Shown piece by piece: positions 33,775 through 40,789 of a DNA stretch of 64,000 nt. The DNA is from Castellaniella sp034674885 (GTDB lineage: Bacteria; Pseudomonadota; Gammaproteobacteria; Burkholderiales; Burkholderiaceae_B). How positions within the stretch are numbered: the first letter of the stretch is position 1; each line of letters begins with the position of its first letter. The position numbers and the translations under genes are program-made. The notes under the pieces were generated by a model. That model was not told the origin of the DNA and did not search any database. It was given only the letters and a program-made list of their open reading frames with translations. The DNA is taken from positions 32,370-96,369 of the forward strand of contig NZ_JAUCDS010000011.1 in assembly GCF_034674885.1 (NCBI RefSeq), in the 5' to 3' direction.

Positions 33775-34830
33775 TCATTTCACCTGCCGGCGCAGGACGA
33801 CGGACAGGAAAAACGGGACGCCGACCAGCGAGGTCACGATCCCCACCGGCACGATGATGCCTGGCACGATGTTCTTCGATGCGATTGAAGCCAGCGACAG
33901 GATCGTGCCGCCCACCAGGGCGCTGCCCGGCAGGTAGAAGCGGTGGTCCTCGCCGAACAGGCGCCGAGCGATGTGGGGGGCGATCAGGCCGACGAATCCG
34001 ATGGTGCCGACAAAGGAGACGGCCAGCGCTGCCAGGATGCTGATGCGCAGCAGCGCCGTCAGCCGCAGGCGCGGCACGTCGATGCCGAAGCTGGCGGCCC
34101 GGTCCTCGCCCAGGCGCAGCGCGGTCAGCTTCCAGGTGTCGCGCAGCGACAGCGGCAGCAGCAGGGCGATCACCAGCAGCAGAACGCCCAGTTTCGGCCA
34201 GGATGACCGGGACAGGCTGCCCATGGTCCAGAACACCAGGCCTTGCAGGGCCTCGGCGCTGGCCACGAACTGCACCAGGGACACGGCGGCGTTGAAGGAA
34301 AACACCAGCGCGATGCCGAACAGGATCAGGCCGGAGGTGCTCATGGCCCCCCAGCGGGCGACCAGGTCCAGCAGCAGGGCGGACACCAGGGCGAAGACGA
34401 AGGCATTGGCCGCCACCATCCAGGATTGCGGCACGCCGGGCAGGGACAGCCCCAGCACAATGGCCAGCGAGGCGCCGAAGGCGGCGGCCGACGAGATCCC
34501 CAGCGTGAAGGGGCTGGCCAGCGGGTTGTTCAGGATGGTCTGCATCTCGCCGCCCGCCAGGCCCAGGGCCAGGCCCACGGCCACCGCCATCAGTGCGTAG
34601 GGCAGCCGGATGTCCCAGACGATCACGCGGGTGGTCGGGTCGGCTTGCGCGGGCTGGAACAGGGCGTGACTGAGTTCGGCCCACCCCAGGCCGGATGGCC
34701 CCAGCATGAAGTCGGCCAGGACCGACGTCAGGATGACCAGCCCCAGGATCGTCACCAGCAGCCAGCGGCGGCGCTGCAGGTGACGATATTTTTGCAGGGT
34801 GGGGGAAAGGGCGGCTTGGGCTGAGTTCAT
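33775..34830 (-). CDS. fepD: FecCD-family ferric-siderophore permease
   Basis: A 351-residue inner-membrane permease with eight to ten hydrophobic segments. Family features include RLPYALMAVAVGLALGLAGGEMQTILNNPLASPFTLGISSAAAFGASLAIVLG and, near the C-terminus, FVGTIGFVGLIAPHIARRLFGEDHR. Enterobactin importers of enterobacteria use two different permeases (FepD and FepG); only one is present here, so it may act as a homodimer like BtuC. It is the first gene of the transport operon and diverges from the esterase gene across 54 bp. Confidence 0.92.
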   Translation of the reverse strand: MNSAQAALSPTLQKYRHLQRRRWLLVTILGLVILTSVLADFMLGPSGLGWAELSHALFQPAQADPTTRVIVWDIRLPYALMAVAVGLALGLAGGEMQTILNNPLASPFTLGISSAAAFGASLAIVLGLSLPGVPQSWMVAANAFVFALVSALLLDLVARWGAMSTSGLILFGIALVFSFNAAVSLVQFVASAEALQGLVFWTMGSLSRSSWPKLGVLLLVIALLLPLSLRDTWKLTALRLGEDRAASFGIDVPRLRLTALLRISILAALAVSFVGTIGFVGLIAPHIARRLFGEDHRFYLPGSALVGGTILSLASIASKNIVPGIIVPVGIVTSLVGVPFFLSVVLRRQVK

Positions 34831-34831
34831 G

Positions 34832-34850
34832 AATGAGAAACGTTTACAAT
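34832..34850. promoter_or_regulatory. Fur-box-like site in the permease/esterase divergent region
   Basis: AATGAGAAACGTTTACAAT shares the AATGAGAA core with the entE and receptor sites and ends in TACAAT, a usable -10 for the esterase. Its match to the Fur consensus is weaker than at the other two sites. It lies 1 bp upstream of the permease ATG, so it could control both divergent genes. Confidence 0.5.
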
Positions 34851-34884
34851 CTCGCCAGTATAGAGGATCAATGATGGCCCCGTC

Positions 34885-35745
34885 ATGACGACAACCGTTT
34901 CCGAGTACGCGTTACCCCTGGCGGACGGCCGTCGCTGCGCTGTGCGGCTGGCCGTGCCGCCCGGGCTGATGCCGCCGGGCGGCTGGCCGGTGGCCTATGT
35001 GCTGGACATCGGCCAGTTCGAGACGATGTGCCGGGCTGCCGGCGCGGGTGGGCTGCCCGGCATCCTGGTCGGGCTGGGGCCGCAGATGCCGGCCCAGCGG
35101 GTCTGGGACTACCCGCCGCAGGGCTGGGCGGCGGCATACTCCCGTGGCGATTCGACCGAGAGGCATCAGGCCGGCCCGGCGGGGTTTCTCGCCCCCGGCC
35201 CGCAGCCGACAGACACGCAGGCCGGGGCTGCGCGATGGTTGCGCGTGCTGGACCAGGTTCGCGTCCGGACGGCCGCCGATTTCCGGCTGGATCCGCGTCG
35301 CCAGGTACTGGCCGGGCATTCGCTGGGGGCGATGTTCGCCCTCTACGTCCTGCTGCATCGACCGCAGGCCTTTGACGGCTACGTGCTGTCCAGCCCTTCG
35401 GTGTGGTGGGGGCGGGGCTATGCGCGGCGCCTGGTGCATCGGCGCCTGCCCTGGCTGGCCCGGCAGGGGCTGCCGGATCTGGGCGTTTCCCTGACGGTGG
35501 GGCAGTATGAGCAAAGTCTCAGTCCCGCCGAAATGAGCCTGCGCGCGGAAGAGCGCGAGCAGCAGTTGCTCAAACGCCAGCGCCGCGCCATGGTCGACGG
35601 CGTGCGGGCGCTGGCGGGGGACCTGGCTGCCTGCCCCGGCCTGCGGCTACGCCATGCCGTGCTGCCGGGGCATCTCCACCGGACGGCGCCGCAGGATGCG
35701 CTGATGGAAGGGTGGCGGTGGCTGCTGGAGGGTGGGGGCGCTTGA
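34885..35745 (+). CDS. Siderophore esterase, alpha/beta-hydrolase (IroE/BesA-like)
   Basis: A 286-residue hydrolase of the esterase-D-like family that cleaves trilactone siderophores to release iron. The nucleophile elbow is GHSLGAMFALYVLLHRPQAFDGYVLSSPSVWWG (the Ser lies about residue 151), and the catalytic His is likely the one in LPGHLHRT near the C-terminus. IroE is periplasmic, but no signal peptide is visible here, so this enzyme would act in the cytoplasm like Fes or BesA. It is divergent from the importer genes and 102 bp upstream of the receptor gene. Confidence 0.88.
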   Translation: MTTTVSEYALPLADGRRCAVRLAVPPGLMPPGGWPVAYVLDIGQFETMCRAAGAGGLPGILVGLGPQMPAQRVWDYPPQGWAAAYSRGDSTERHQAGPAGFLAPGPQPTDTQAGAARWLRVLDQVRVRTAADFRLDPRRQVLAGHSLGAMFALYVLLHRPQAFDGYVLSSPSVWWGRGYARRLVHRRLPWLARQGLPDLGVSLTVGQYEQSLSPAEMSLRAEEREQQLLKRQRRAMVDGVRALAGDLAACPGLRLRHAVLPGHLHRTAPQDALMEGWRWLLEGGGA

Positions 35746-35772
35746 TCTGAATCAGGCTGGCGATATTTTGTG

Positions 35773-35832
35773 TTGCAAATGAGAACGATTGTCGTTTATA
35801 TTTCGCGGGATCTTGATAATTCTCATTTGCAA
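35773..35832 (+). promoter_or_regulatory. Receptor promoter with Fur box and 13-bp inverted repeat
   Basis: TTGCAA (35773-35778), an 18-nt spacer and TATATT (35797-35802) form the likely promoter. A Fur-box-like AATGAGAACGATTGTCGTT (35778-35796) fills the spacer. The arm TTGCAAATGAGAA (35773-35785) recurs as its exact complement at 35820-35832, giving a 13-bp inverted repeat with a 34-bp spacer. The second arm is downstream of the predicted transcript start. Confidence 0.7.
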
Positions 35833-35847
35833 TACAAGGAATCTTCC

Positions 35848-38151
35848 ATGCCGCTCTCCAATTATCCCGGTCGCGCGCTGCCGTCCCTGGGCCTGTGTTT
35901 GTCTCTGGGGCTGCTTGGCTCGGCGGCCCAGGCGCAATCCGCCGTCGCCCCGACCATCAGCGACGTGACGCAGCTCGATCGCGTCGTCGTCAAGGCCGAA
36001 CAGGAACTGAAGCAGACCCCGGGCGCGTCCATTATCACGGCGGCCGACATCCAGAAATCCCCGCCCGCCACGGACGTGTCGGAAATCATCCGCACCATGC
36101 CGGGCGTCAACCTGACCGGCAACGCGGCCAGCGGCCAACGCGGCAACAACCGCCAGATCGACATCCGCGGCATGGGCCCGGAAAACACCCTGATCCTGAT
36201 CGACGGCAAGCCCGTGTCCTCGCGCGGGTCGGTGCGCTTCGGCTGGCGCGGCGAACGCGACACGCGCGGCGACACCAACTGGGTGCCGCCCGAGCAGATC
36301 GAACGCATCGAGGTCCTGCGCGGCCCGGCCGCCGCCCGCTACGGCAACGGCGCGGCCGGCGGCGTGGTGAACATCATCACCAAGCCCGCCTCGGACAAGC
36401 TGACCGGCTCCGTCTCGGTCTATGGCAATCTGCCCGAACACAGCGACGAGGGCTCGACCGGCCGCACCACCTTCAGCCTGGCCGGCCCGATCTCCGACAG
36501 CCTGGACTTCCGCCTGACGGGCAGCGCCGCGAATTTCCAGGGGGATGCGTACGACATCAACCAGGACCATGCTTCCTTACGCGGGGGTAGCAACAAGGGG
36601 ACCTTCCCCGCCGGTCGAGAAGGCTTCAAGAGTCGTGACGTCAATGGCGTGCTGAGCTGGAAGCCCGCCGCAGGTCACAAGATCGACTTCGAGGCCGGCT
36701 ACGGGCGTCAGGGCAACATCTATGTGGGCGACACGCAGAACACCAACACCAATGACATGGTGAAGCGTGAACTGGGCGGCGAGACGAATCGCGTCTATCG
36801 TCAGGCCTACTCCATTACTCACAATGGCGATTGGAATGCGGACACGCATACGCTGAGCTATCTGCAGTATGAACAGAGCCGCAATACCCGTCTGCTGGAA
36901 GGCCTGGCCGGCGGTACCGAAGGCGCGTTCAACGATCCGACCAATCCCAAGGTCAAAGACGGCGGTTACGGCGACATTGATCTGCGCACGCTGACCGCCC
37001 ATACCGAACTGAACCGGCGCCTGAACTGGGGCGGCATCGACCAGATGGGGACCTTCGGTCTGGAATGGGTGCGCCAGGATCTGGAGGACCAGGCATCGGA
37101 TCTGGCCGCGCGAAACAGTCCGAGCGCCAAGATGCCCAAGGTGCCCTTCGCGTACAACCCCAAGGCGCATGCCAACATCTATTCCGTATTCGCCGAAGAC
37201 AATCTGTACGTCGGCGACCGCTGGACCGTGACGCCCGGCCTGCGCTTCGACCGTCACAGCATCCAGGGCAGCAACTGGAGTCCGTCATTGAATCTGTCCT
37301 ACATGGTCAACGACCAGTGGACGGTGAAGGCCGGAATCGCCCGGGCGTACAAGGCACCTAACCTGTACCAGAGCAATGCCGGATATCTGTTGTACAGCGC
37401 GGGCAATGGCTGCTGGGGCAATGCGCCGGGGGGCACGGAAGGCTGCTTCCTGCTGGGGAACCCGGATCTGAAGGCGGAAACCAGCATTAACAAGGAACTG
37501 GGCGTCGAATTCCGCAGCCCGGACGGGCTGGGCGCCAGCCTGACCTATTTTCACAATGATTACCGTGACAAGATTGAGGCGGGACGCACCGCTATCGATT
37601 CTTTCGTCGGGAGCACCAAGCTCAAGCAGAACGTCTTCCAATGGGAAAACATTCCCCGCGCCGTCGTGCAGGGCATCGAAGGCAACCTGACCTGGCCTTT
37701 CGCGCAGGACTGGCTGTGGTCGACCAACTTTACCTACATGATCGAATCGGAGAACAAGGAGACGGGCGAGCACCTGTCCACCATTCCCGAATATACGATC
37801 AATAGCACGCTGGACTGGGCCGTGACGCCGGCCTGGTCCCTGCGCGCCAAGGCGACCGTGTATGGTGAGCAGGAAGGGCCGACGTACGACTACTACGGCC
37901 AGCCCCTGACAGGCAGCGCCACGGACAAGGTCCCGCCCTATGCTCTATTCGGCCTGAGCGCGCAGTACAGGGTCAACAAGCACCTGCGCGTGACGGCCGG
38001 CGTGGACAATGTGTTCGACAAGCGCATCTTCCGCCGGGGGAACGCGATCGGCGTCAACATGGACAATGCCAACTACATCTACGGCGCCGGCGCCTACACC
38101 TACAACCAGCCCGGCCGTTCCTTCTTCATGGAAGTGACTAGCTCATTCTGA
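35848..38151 (+). CDS. TonB-dependent ferric-catecholate receptor (FepA/BfeA-like)
   Basis: A 767-residue outer-membrane receptor. A signal peptide (cleavage after AAQA, about residue 29) precedes a TonB-box-like DRVVVKA. The plug domain follows (QTPGASIITAADIQKSPPATDVSEIIRTMPGVNLTG, RGMGPENTLILIDGKPV, and IERIEVLRGPAAARYGNGAAGGVVNIITK), then a 22-strand barrel ending in aromatic F (MEVTSSF). A loop with GCWGNAPGGTEGCF holds a cysteine pair as in FepA. The ATG at 35848 follows AAGGAAT. It should import the trilactone made by the neighbouring operon. Confidence 0.96.
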   Translation: MPLSNYPGRALPSLGLCLSLGLLGSAAQAQSAVAPTISDVTQLDRVVVKAEQELKQTPGASIITAADIQKSPPATDVSEIIRTMPGVNLTGNAASGQRGNNRQIDIRGMGPENTLILIDGKPVSSRGSVRFGWRGERDTRGDTNWVPPEQIERIEVLRGPAAARYGNGAAGGVVNIITKPASDKLTGSVSVYGNLPEHSDEGSTGRTTFSLAGPISDSLDFRLTGSAANFQGDAYDINQDHASLRGGSNKGTFPAGREGFKSRDVNGVLSWKPAAGHKIDFEAGYGRQGNIYVGDTQNTNTNDMVKRELGGETNRVYRQAYSITHNGDWNADTHTLSYLQYEQSRNTRLLEGLAGGTEGAFNDPTNPKVKDGGYGDIDLRTLTAHTELNRRLNWGGIDQMGTFGLEWVRQDLEDQASDLAARNSPSAKMPKVPFAYNPKAHANIYSVFAEDNLYVGDRWTVTPGLRFDRHSIQGSNWSPSLNLSYMVNDQWTVKAGIARAYKAPNLYQSNAGYLLYSAGNGCWGNAPGGTEGCFLLGNPDLKAETSINKELGVEFRSPDGLGASLTYFHNDYRDKIEAGRTAIDSFVGSTKLKQNVFQWENIPRAVVQGIEGNLTWPFAQDWLWSTNFTYMIESENKETGEHLSTIPEYTINSTLDWAVTPAWSLRAKATVYGEQEGPTYDYYGQPLTGSATDKVPPYALFGLSAQYRVNKHLRVTAGVDNVFDKRIFRRGNAIGVNMDNANYIYGAGAYTYNQPGRSFFMEVTSSF

Positions 38152-38171
38152 TCGGCCGCTGGCTACGACAC

Positions 38172-38212
38172 AAAAGTCCCATGTCCCCTTTCCCGAGGGG
38201 CGTGGGACTTTT
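38172..38212 (+). terminator. Strong intrinsic terminator after the receptor gene
   Basis: AAAAGTCCCA (38172-38181) and TGGGACTTTT (38203-38212) pair perfectly around an inner CCCC/GGGG stem, with the T-run as part of the right arm. The A/T symmetry would also let it stop transcription from the opposite strand. Confidence 0.88.
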
Positions 38213-38253
38213 ACCATGGGGCGCGTCAAATTCGACGGCAGGATTCCATCATC

Positions 38254-38282
38254 TTGCGCCATCATTTGATCGTATTTACAAT
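38254..38282 (+). promoter_or_regulatory. Promoter of the brnTA pair
   Basis: TTGCGC (38254-38259), a 17-bp spacer and TACAAT (38277-38282) stand 21 bp before the brnT ATG. BrnA-type antitoxins repress their own promoter, so an operator is expected here, but no clear palindrome is seen. Confidence 0.55.
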
Positions 38283-38302
38283 TTACATGGAAGCGGCCCA
38301 TC

Positions 38303-38575
38303 ATGGAGATCGAATACGACCCTGTCAAAAACGCTCAAAACGTTGTTGATCGCGGCTTGTCGTTCGAACTTGCGCGGCATCTGGATTGGCGTGAGGCTCT
38401 GGTTGTTGCGGACGTTCGCCGGAATTATGCGGAGTCGCGTTTTCGAGCGATGGGGCCGATCCAGGGACGTTTGTATGTGCTGATTTTCACGATACGGGGC
38501 GTCAGGTTGCGAGTCATCAGCCTGCGCAAGGCCAATGCGCGTGAGGTTGCCCAATATGAAAAAACCAGATCCTGA
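38303..38575 (+). CDS. brnT: BrnT family toxin
   Basis: A 90-residue protein of the BrnT ribonuclease family (RelE-like fold). It starts MEIEYDPVKNAQNVVDRGLSFELA and continues with the conserved RFRAMGPIQGRLYVLIFTIRG.RLRVISLRKANAREV...Y core, which carries the basic active-site surface. Overexpressed BrnT homologues block translation by cutting RNA. The stop overlaps the antitoxin gene by 20 bp, the usual toxin-first order of this family. Confidence 0.9.
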   Translation: MEIEYDPVKNAQNVVDRGLSFELARHLDWREALVVADVRRNYAESRFRAMGPIQGRLYVLIFTIRGVRLRVISLRKANAREVAQYEKTRS

Positions 38576-38831
38576 ATTATTGGATTCCGACAACCCGGAA
38601 TGGGGCGAAGCGGATTTTGCGCGGGCGCGGCCTGCTGCCGATGTGCTGCCCGCCGATTTGCAGGAGGCAATGGGCATACGCCGGCGGGGACCGCAGAAGA
38701 TGCCGGTCAAGAAAATGATCACAATTCGTCTGTCGCCTGAAGTCGTGGATGGCTTCCGGGCGACAGGGCCGGGCTGGCAGGCGCGGGTGGATGCCGTCTT
38801 GAAGAACTGGCTGAAGACGCACCGCGCCTAG
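38556..38831 (+). CDS. brnA: BrnA family antitoxin
   Basis: A 91-residue antitoxin. The N-terminal half, MKKPDPELLDSDNPEWGEADFARARPA, resembles the toxin-wrapping region of BrnA. The C-terminal KKMITIRLSPEVVDGFRATGPGWQARVDAVLKNWL is a ribbon-helix-helix-type DNA-binding segment used in autorepression. The ATG at 38556 lies inside the toxin gene; an earlier in-frame ATG at 38535 is less likely because it has no homologous extension. There is no sign of decay in either partner. Confidence 0.88.
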   Translation: MKKPDPELLDSDNPEWGEADFARARPAADVLPADLQEAMGIRRRGPQKMPVKKMITIRLSPEVVDGFRATGPGWQARVDAVLKNWLKTHRA

Positions 38832-38860
38832 ACCGCCCCTTGGGCGGCTTTCTGCCTTGC

Positions 38861-39124
38861 CTACGCTTGGCGCGAGCCCGCCTTGCCCGCCATGCGCAGG
38901 ATGTCGTCCAGGGCATTGCCGTCGCCATTCGCGTCGAGCATCGAATTCAGGCTGCCGAGCAGGCCACCGAGTCCGCCCGTGTTCTGCGCCTGCTTCTGGA
39001 AGCCGCCCATCACGGCGGGCAACAGTGCCTGGGCACCGCTGGTGGCCTGAGTTTCGCTGATGCCGAGCTGGCGGGCCAGGGATTCCAGCCCGCCGGCCTG
39101 GGCGAGGATGTCGGTGAGTTGCAT
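38861..39124 (-). CDS. DUF937/YidB-like small protein
   Basis: An 87-residue protein starting MQLTDILAQAGGLESLARQLGIS, followed by GAQALLPAVMGGFQ and a Gly/Asn-rich GGLGGLLGSLNSMLDANGDGNALDDIL segment. This is the pattern of DUF937/YidB-type proteins, whose function is unknown. The DANGDGNALDDIL stretch resembles an EF-hand-like or dockerin-like calcium loop, which is only a resemblance. It follows the DUF3597 gene by 73 bp in the same direction. Confidence 0.75.
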   Translation of the reverse strand: MQLTDILAQAGGLESLARQLGISETQATSGAQALLPAVMGGFQKQAQNTGGLGGLLGSLNSMLDANGDGNALDDILRMAGKAGSRQA

Positions 39125-39197
39125 GAGAGATCTCCCTTGACGCGGATGGCGGTCCCTGCGGGCGGACCTGTGCGCTGCGCAGCCCGCAGGATGAGGT

Positions 39198-39575
39198 TCA
39201 GTCCAGGAGGTCGGCCGGCACGTTGCCGCCGTTTTCCGCCAGGCGGGCCAGCACGGTCTTGTGCAGCCACATGTTCATTTGCGCGGAATCCCCCATCTTG
39301 TCTGCCGGGCAGCCCAGTTCGGTCGCCAGTTCCTTGCGTGCGCCCAGGCTGCTGTCCATGTCCAGCAGCTTCATCAGGTCGACGATGGACGTCTTCCAGT
39401 TCAGTTTCTGGGCGTTGGCGGCGGCTTTCTGTTCCAGTTGGCCCACGACGTCCACGACGGAAATCGCGGGGCTGGCCGTAGCCGTCGGGGAGCTTGAAGC
39501 CGCAGCGTCAGGCGCCGGGGCGGCCTGTGCGCCGCCGAAGCCCAGTTTTTCGAGAATGGTGCTGAACAGACCCAT
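39198..39575 (-). CDS. DUF3597 domain protein
   Basis: A 125-residue protein. It begins MGLFSTILEKLGFGGAQAAPAP, has an Ala/Pro/Ser linker (residues about 17-37), and then a helical DUF3597-type domain with VVGQLEQKAAANAQKLNWKTSIVDLMKLLDMDSSLGARKELATELGCP and MNMWLHKTVLARLAENGGNVP. Function is unknown; distant members look like small peptidoglycan- or stress-associated proteins. A good AAGGAG precedes the ATG. It is likely co-transcribed with the DUF937 gene. Confidence 0.78.
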   Translation of the reverse strand: MGLFSTILEKLGFGGAQAAPAPDAAASSSPTATASPAISVVDVVGQLEQKAAANAQKLNWKTSIVDLMKLLDMDSSLGARKELATELGCPADKMGDSAQMNMWLHKTVLARLAENGGNVPADLLD

Positions 39576-39721
39576 GACGATCTCCTTGATGTTTCAGTGA
39601 ACGAATTGTCAGCGCATTGAACCATCATCAGGAGGGAACGGGCGGTTTCTTGACAGTATTTGACGGCGTGCCAAGGCAAGATTCTGCGTGGGGCCGCCTC
39701 GGGTCGGCCAGCGCGGCGCGC

Positions 39722-40495
39722 CTAGACCGTCTTCCTGGGCCGCCCCCGGGGGGCCGGGCTGACGCGCCGGGATGCCAGGCGCCCCAGGTGCGTCAGGAAG
39801 ATTTTTTCCCCCAGCGCCCATTGCCCGTGCAGGGCTGTTTCGATCTGATGTGCTTGCGATTCGGCCAGGCCTGCAGCCAGGCGTTTGCGCCAGGCCGCCT
39901 GTCGGGCGAAGGGCGTGTCACCCTCGCGCCAATAGTCGGGGTGATCCAGCAGCCAGCCCGTGGTGCCGGCTGCGCTGGCTGCCTGCCCGGCATGTTCAGC
40001 CGCCGACGACCAGGGCCACTGGGTGGCGGTGGATACGTGACCGGTGCCGGCCGCCAGCGATTCCACCCAGATCATGGCGGGCAGCACCCAGCGGCCCGGT
40101 TCCAGCAGCGCATTGTGATAGCGGCCCGCGTATACCCGCGTGCGCAGCAGGCCCGATCCCATGCGCCGCCCCAGGGCCTGCATCAGGCGGGGCAGAGCCT
40201 GCGCATCGCCGGGCGTGGCCAGCAGCGTGATCCGATCGGGCAGGATGGCCCAGGCATGGATGGCAACGGCTGCCAGGCCGGTGGATGTCGACGGCGCGGC
40301 ATCGGAGGGGGGCGGTTCAGGGGGCGGAATGCCTGGGGGGCGGGCGGATGCGCGAGCCTCTTCGGCCAGCCAGCTGGCGATCCGGTCCAGGGCTGCCCCC
40401 GGCGCGGGCGCGTCGGCGGGCGCCAGCGGCCGGGCGAAGCGGGCCTGCGCCAGTTGCGGGACGCGAGGAGCATACAGGCGTGGAAGGCGGGCCAT
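39722..40495 (-). CDS. Degenerate RAYT/IS200-type transposase-like protein with AT-hook-like tail
   Basis: A 257-residue protein. It keeps the layout of REP-associated tyrosine transposases: the MARLPRLY start, AWAILPDRITLLATP where active enzymes have the HUH motif (typically MPNHVHLL), LMQALGRRM, VYAGRYHNALLEPGRWVLPAMIWVE, and WPWSSAAEHAG (usual YRWSS). The histidine pair is absent (DRIT instead of HVH), and no tyrosine stands in the usual nucleophile region. A Pro/Ala-rich insert lies at residues about 40-70. The C-terminus reads PRGRPRKTV, like an AT-hook. It is probably a domesticated, non-catalytic protein; no flanking repeats mark it as mobile. Confidence 0.65.
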   Translation of the reverse strand: MARLPRLYAPRVPQLAQARFARPLAPADAPAPGAALDRIASWLAEEARASARPPGIPPPEPPPSDAAPSTSTGLAAVAIHAWAILPDRITLLATPGDAQALPRLMQALGRRMGSGLLRTRVYAGRYHNALLEPGRWVLPAMIWVESLAAGTGHVSTATQWPWSSAAEHAGQAASAAGTTGWLLDHPDYWREGDTPFARQAAWRKRLAAGLAESQAHQIETALHGQWALGEKIFLTHLGRLASRRVSPAPRGRPRKTV

Positions 40496-40610
40496 GATGT
40501 GTGTCGAGGCCGTTTCCGGTCGACGTATCCGTCAGGACCTTGGATTATAGAGGTCTTGCGCGTGGACCCGCCGCCATGCAACATGACGTGGAAGACATTG
40601 CTCGTGCATT

Positions 40611-40654
40611 AATTCAAACGATCGTTTGAATTTTGGCTGCAAATCAGCGACAAT
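40611..40654 (+). promoter_or_regulatory. Perfect 22-bp palindrome over the fadN promoter
   Basis: Positions 40611-40632 form a perfect palindrome with half-site AATTCAAACGA. TTGAAT inside it (40626-40631), a 17-bp spacer and GACAAT (40649-40654) make a plausible promoter, so a bound protein would block the -35. The layout fits a TetR-family fatty-acid repressor of the PsrA/FadP kind. The 18-bp core recurs exactly at 62690-62707. Confidence 0.8.
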
Positions 40655-40789
40655 CGAGAAATCGGCTTGCGGCGCGGGATCGGAGGATCCCCAGGACCAG
40701 AGGATGCCAGGAGCACCCGGCTTCCGGGGCCGACATGCCAGGGAGCCACCCATCCGGGACCTTCCATCATTGTGAGAGGACACCATATC

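Noticed and set aside
39722..40495. Active IS200/IS605-type transposon
   Set aside because: The HUH histidines and nucleophile tyrosine are missing and no end structures or target repeats are seen.
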